From assembly GCA_944325035.1 (NCBI GenBank), contig CALUYM010000004.1:62001-126000 (forward strand): 64,000 nucleotides of DNA, given 5' to 3'. The notes beneath the pieces are model-generated. The model did no database searches, was not told the origin of the DNA, and worked only from the letters and a program-made list of their open reading frames with translations. Below are positions 60,460 through 64,000 of the stretch, piece by piece. Positions within the stretch are counted from its first letter, which is position 1, and every line of letters starts with the position of its first letter. A program made the position numbers and the translations under genes. This DNA is from an uncultured Anaeroplasmataceae bacterium. Lineage in GTDB: Bacteria; Bacillota_I; Bacilli_A; Acholeplasmatales; Anaeroplasmataceae.

Positions 60460-61228
60460 TAATAACTACCTCCTTAGCTAACTTTTCAGACTTAACAAAT
60501 TGTCTAGTCTTTACAAAACGGAATACATTATATGCAATAAATCCTGCTGATAAGATACCGAAGATAATACCAACAGCAACACCAATAAAGCATTGATTGC
60601 CATTAACAACATCTGTGATATTTGAACCACCAGCTAAAATATTAGCTTGTAAATAGTAGTCAACATCTAATGTGATTTTTTGGAAATCACTATAGATATT
60701 CATAGACATTACTACCATAATAATTGACATAACAATTCCAAATAAACCTGTAACACAACCAGAAACTAAATTCGAAATATAGAATTTCTTTCTAGTAAAT
60801 GAGCCTGTAATACCACATATAGCTACTAGAGCTAAGCTAATTAATCCTGTATAGAACATTACATCGTTAGCGTTTTGAATTTCAAACCAGAATGAACGAT
60901 AGAAACTACTAGCTTCATTTGCAGTACTAAATATAGCAGAATAAACAGCATTACTATTAAAATTATAGTCTGTGATATATTTTGCTAATTCTGGAAATAA
61001 ACTTAAGAATTTATCTCCTTCACCTGCCGCAACCATTGTTTGTAAAGCAAGTCTTAGGTTTGTTCTAAATTCAAAGTAGAAACCTGAAGACGTATTGTCA
61101 CTTTCAGCTTTGAAAATAATCCAACCATCAGCAACAAAGCATAAACTTGCAATAACAACTAGGAAAGCAGCAATTAAGAATCCATAAAATACAAATTTTT
61201 GTATTCTTAAACTATTTTTTGTTCTCAT
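60452..61228 (-). CDS. Unknown membrane protein of the pectin operon (B)
   Basis: A 258-residue protein with four hydrophobic segments and a large extracytoplasmic loop (about residues 35-110). It is not recognised, but its fold plan resembles its neighbour at 59833. ATG 61228 lies behind GGAGGCAATT; an upstream ATG contains that site. Confidence 0.65.
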   Translation of the reverse strand: MRTKNSLRIQKFVFYGFLIAAFLVVIASLCFVADGWIIFKAESDNTSSGFYFEFRTNLRLALQTMVAAGEGDKFLSLFPELAKYITDYNFNSNAVYSAIFSTANEASSFYRSFWFEIQNANDVMFYTGLISLALVAICGITGSFTRKKFYISNLVSGCVTGLFGIVMSIIMVVMSMNIYSDFQKITLDVDYYLQANILAGGSNITDVVNGNQCFIGVAVGIIFGILSAGFIAYNVFRFVKTRQFVKSEKLAKEVVINE

Positions 61229-61294
61229 AATTGCCTCCATTATTGAGTCATTTATTTAATGACATTTATTAGATATAGAATTAATCTATATAAA

Positions 61295-62161
61295 TTATTC
61301 TTTAACTCCACCTAAGTTAACACCAGCAGCAAAATATTTTTGCATTTGAGGATATAAAATTAGGATAGGAATAATTGAACATACGATCATTGCAAATTGC
61401 CATGATGTTTCTGAATAATTTAAAGTATCGACGCTGTCATCGCTTGTTTCAAGCTTATCGCGCATGTATACTTGTAATGGTCTTTCTGTTGGATCCGCTA
61501 ATAGAATTGCAGCCCAATAGTAACCGTTCCATCTAGATAAAGCATAGAACATAGTTACTGTTGCCATTGTTGCTTTTGACATTGGTAAATAAATTTTTGT
61601 TAAAAGTTGGAATTCAGTGGCTCCATCAATCGTTGCTGCTTCTTCGATTTCTGAAGGAACACCTTTAAATCCATTTCGTAATAAGATGATATTAAATGCA
61701 TTAAATCCTAAACCGAAAATAAAACCATATTTATTTTTAATATTTAAATCAGTAAAGTTTTGATATGTTGCAATAAGACCTGCACTAAACCACATTGTGA
61801 ATGTTAACAAGAAGTTAAATCCACGTCCCCACATTAAACGAGACTTTGATAATGCATATGCACCAGTAACGGCGATAATCATTGAAACAAGAGTTCCGTA
61901 GAACGTTAAGAATAATGTATTACAGTATGCAAGCCAGAACATTTTGTCAGTTAATACTGCTGTTAAAGCTTTAAAATCTAATCCAATATGACCATTTTTA
62001 ATTGGCCATAAAATAACAGAGTTCATGTCACCAGCTGCTTTATCAGATAGTGCAACTGAAAGTGAATAAATTAATGGATAAACACACATTAATGCAAATA
62101 TTGTTAAGAAAACATATGCAAACACTTTGAATATAATCTCAGATTTGTCTAATCGTTTCAT
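61295..62161 (-). CDS. Sugar ABC transporter permease, LplC type
   Basis: A 288-residue permease with six hydrophobic segments. The EAA loop reads EIEEAATIDGATEFQLLTKIYLP, which contacts the ATPase. C-terminal QMQKYFAAGVNLGGVKE is characteristic of LplC. Follows LplB by 9 bases. Confidence 0.94.
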   Translation of the reverse strand: MKRLDKSEIIFKVFAYVFLTIFALMCVYPLIYSLSVALSDKAAGDMNSVILWPIKNGHIGLDFKALTAVLTDKMFWLAYCNTLFLTFYGTLVSMIIAVTGAYALSKSRLMWGRGFNFLLTFTMWFSAGLIATYQNFTDLNIKNKYGFIFGLGFNAFNIILLRNGFKGVPSEIEEAATIDGATEFQLLTKIYLPMSKATMATVTMFYALSRWNGYYWAAILLADPTERPLQVYMRDKLETSDDSVDTLNYSETSWQFAMIVCSIIPILILYPQMQKYFAAGVNLGGVKE

Positions 62162-62170
62162 TGTGTCCTC

Positions 62171-63169
62171 CTAGAATAATGATGTGTCAGAAACACGTCT
62201 TGATATTGCATTAGCACCTAATACTAGACACATTGCAATTAATGAGTTAAATAAGTCGGCAGCTGTACCTAACATATAATTACTTTGGCCACCTTCACCT
62301 ATTTGTTGTCTATATACGAATGTTGAAATAACATCGGCAGTTTCATATGTTGCTGGTGTATAAAGTAACATAACCTTTTCATATCCGATATTTAGAATTT
62401 GTCCAATACGCATAATCAACATAATACTTAAAGTTGGAGCCATTGAAGGTAAAGTTACATAACGAATTTGTTGTAGTTTATTAGCACCGTCAATCTTAGC
62501 TGCTTCATAGTTAGTTGGAGAAATAGCTAGAACTGCTGCAAAGTATACAATTGAACCATACCCTGATGCTTCCCAAATACCTGAAATTTGATAAATAGGG
62601 CGGAAGTACTTATATTCGAATAAGATATTATCTCCGTCATTTATCCAACCGAAAGCTAAGAAAATTTGTGTTAACAAGCCATTTGATCCTTCTCCCTTAG
62701 CTTCAACACTACACCATAAAGTAATAATTGAAGTAACAACTACTGTTGATAAGAATTTAGGTAAATAAGAACAAACTTGTACAATTGAACGATATCCGTT
62801 AGATTTAATTTCGCTAAATAATAAAGCTAAGAAAATAGGAATTGGGAAACCAAATACTAAACCATACATACTATTTACGAAAGTATTTCTAAATGCTTTC
62901 CAGAAATCTGCATTTTGGAATAACTGTTTAATATATGTTAAACCAAACCAAGAGTCGTACATTACTGTTACACCATTATCATTAAATTTAAATGCTTGTA
63001 ATACACCTTTTATTGGTAAATATTTAAACATAAACATGAAAACTAATAATGGTAATAATAAAACATATAAGCGCCAATCTTTTAGTAACTCTTTTCCAAC
63101 ACGTTTCCACTTTGTGCGCTCAAGTTCATCTAAAATTTCTTCGCTCGTTTTTGCAGCTGTATATGCCAT
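62171..63169 (-). CDS. Sugar ABC transporter permease, LplB type
   Basis: A 332-residue permease with six hydrophobic segments and the EAA loop EAAKIDGANKLQQIRYVTLP. The start is taken as ATG 63169 (MAYTAAKTSEEILDELERTKW) behind AAAGGTG; starts at up to 63256 would overlap the previous gene. No solute-binding protein lies in the window and would be expected upstream of 64000. Confidence 0.93.
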   Translation of the reverse strand: MAYTAAKTSEEILDELERTKWKRVGKELLKDWRLYVLLLPLLVFMFMFKYLPIKGVLQAFKFNDNGVTVMYDSWFGLTYIKQLFQNADFWKAFRNTFVNSMYGLVFGFPIPIFLALLFSEIKSNGYRSIVQVCSYLPKFLSTVVVTSIITLWCSVEAKGEGSNGLLTQIFLAFGWINDGDNILFEYKYFRPIYQISGIWEASGYGSIVYFAAVLAISPTNYEAAKIDGANKLQQIRYVTLPSMAPTLSIMLIMRIGQILNIGYEKVMLLYTPATYETADVISTFVYRQQIGEGGQSNYMLGTAADLFNSLIAMCLVLGANAISRRVSDTSLF

Positions 63170-63185
63170 AGCTACACACACCTTT

Positions 63186-63845
63186 CTATTTTTTTTCGTC
63201 ACCTTGTTTTTTACTATAATATAAGTCTTCGTTTTGTCTTTCTCTCTTTTTATCAATTAGATTTTTTTTAACATCAATCAAAACATCCTGCTTTGCTAGA
63301 AGTGGTGTAAAAATCAATAATACAATATAGCTGCAAGAATTATATAAAAACATTCCTAATACTCTAGCTCCAAAATCTTTAGCTATATTGTCAACATTTT
63401 GATAAAAATAATTAATTGAAGAGAAAAGAACACTTAAACCTAAACTTATTAATATAGTTGTTCCAATTAATGAAAACATTGTAAATATATCTTTAAATGT
63501 CTCTTTTCTTCCATATTTCTTAAACCACGCAAAGGCTATTAATACAGACGAAGTAATAAGCAATGAAATAACAACACTTATTAAGTCGTATGTTGGACGA
63601 TAATTGTATGCCACAATAATAAACCTTCCACATAAGAAATTGGCTAAAACACTAATTGGTATCATGATAACACCTAATACGCCCCACCTTGAAATTGATA
63701 TCAAGGTCATAAGCATACCTATAACTGGAAATGGCCTTATTCCATGAAAGAATCCATTGACACAAAAAGTAGCAACCATTTCAATGACAAATGTTAATAC
63801 TGAAAGAACTGTTAAATCCATTATACGATAAGTTTTAAACTTCAT
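63186..63845 (-). CDS. Unknown six-helix membrane protein of the pectin operon (E)
   Basis: A 219-residue integral membrane protein with about six hydrophobic segments and a basic C-terminus. It looks a little like an ECF-type S component (FFHGIRPFPVIGMLMTLISISRWG), but that is only a guess. Its ATG lies inside the 3' end of the esterase gene. Confidence 0.6.
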   Translation of the reverse strand: MKFKTYRIMDLTVLSVLTFVIEMVATFCVNGFFHGIRPFPVIGMLMTLISISRWGVLGVIMIPISVLANFLCGRFIIVAYNYRPTYDLISVVISLLITSSVLIAFAWFKKYGRKETFKDIFTMFSLIGTTILISLGLSVLFSSINYFYQNVDNIAKDFGARVLGMFLYNSCSYIVLLIFTPLLAKQDVLIDVKKNLIDKKRERQNEDLYYSKKQGDEKK

Positions 63846-64000
63846 TTTCTAAAAACAATTCCTTTCGAAAATTAATCTTTTTAATTTCATTGTAAAAACA
63901 TTGTGCTACCATAAATGCCCCATCGTATCGAAGGTGAGTGTCATCATCTTTACACGGCATTCCGTCATATGTGTCATCATTAAAGTTCATAAAAAACATC
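63835..64000 (-). CDS. C-terminus of an SGNH/GDSL esterase, rhamnogalacturonan acetylesterase-like
   Basis: The last 54 codons are visible, from the right edge to the TAA at 63835. They include KDDDTHLRYDGAFMVAQ, the DxxHL...GA block that carries the catalytic Asp and His of SGNH esterases such as rhamnogalacturonan acetylesterase (CE12). The Ser lies outside. It overlaps the next gene and would remove acetyl groups from pectin fragments, matching the GH28 gene. A different SGNH esterase cannot be excluded. Confidence 0.6.
   Translation of the reverse strand, partial: MFFMNFNDDTYDGMPCKDDDTHLRYDGAFMVAQCFYNEIKKINFRKELFLENEV

Overview
The window is AT-rich, densely coded DNA from a low-GC Bacillota. 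All Trp codons I checked are TGG, and TGA, TAA and TAG all act as stops, so there is no Mollicutes-type recoding. Start codons are often TTG or GTG behind good Shine-Dalgarno sites. Sporulation genes (spoIIID, a spoIIQ-like gene, a YjcZ-like microprotein), two F-type ATP synthases and pectin/uronate genes suggest an anaerobic, spore-forming, gut-type Bacilli/Erysipelotrichia relative; that placement is inference. Almost every gene lies on the minus strand.

Layout. 1-10.8 kb: a partial aldehyde dehydrogenase, a thiol peroxidase, a zinc/manganese uptake system (permease and ATPase, a divergent Fur/Zur-type regulator, and a separate lipoprotein 4 kb away, tied together by a shared 15-bp palindrome), a broken ABC exporter, a ROK sugar kinase, glycerol kinase and a fucose-isomerase-fold protein. 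10.8-12.1 kb: a decayed integrase-like gene, a structured non-coding stretch and a four-tRNA operon (Asp-Arg-Pro-Gly). 12.3-18.5 kb: an aromatic amino-acid operon (DAHP synthase, tyrA, aroB, aroA, a chorismate mutase-shikimate dehydrogenase fusion, aroC) whose tyrA is frameshifted. 18.5-22.3 kb: DegV, leuS, a small membrane protein. 22.5-28.8 kb: F-ATP synthase operon 1, which has no separate delta gene; its alpha subunit carries an N-terminal segment resembling the C-terminal domain of delta. 28.9-34.4 kb: ferredoxin-NADP reductase and the galacturonate operon uxaB-uxaA-uxaC with a clear promoter and operator. 34.5-45.5 kb: rlmH and walJ, two giant paralogous PrsA-like lipoproteins, a YjcZ-like microprotein, yhaM, cca and a second DegV. 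45.8-47.8 kb: yigZ, spoIIID, a spoIIQ-like gene and ywzB. 47.7-55.8 kb: the complete F-ATP synthase operon 2 behind upp and rpiB, with a two-carboxylate (Na+-type) c subunit. 55.9-64 kb: a pectin-utilisation operon with the end of an SGNH esterase, a CUT1 ABC transporter, several unknown membrane proteins and a cytoplasmic GH28 polygalacturonase.

How it fits together. Oligogalacturonides would be imported by the LplB/LplC/MsmX transporter, deacetylated and cut by the esterase and GH28 enzyme, and the released galacturonate oxidised through UxaC, UxaB and UxaA. The two ATP synthases look specialised: operon 2 has a c-ring like the Na+ enzymes of Fusobacterium, while operon 1 has a different ion site and an unusual stator. 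Three loci (tyrA, an ABC ATPase, the integrase-like gene) each need exactly one extra A in a poly-A run to be read through. This is either homopolymer undercalling, real decay, or genes expressed through slippage; two of these loci also carry nonsense codons that undercalling cannot explain.
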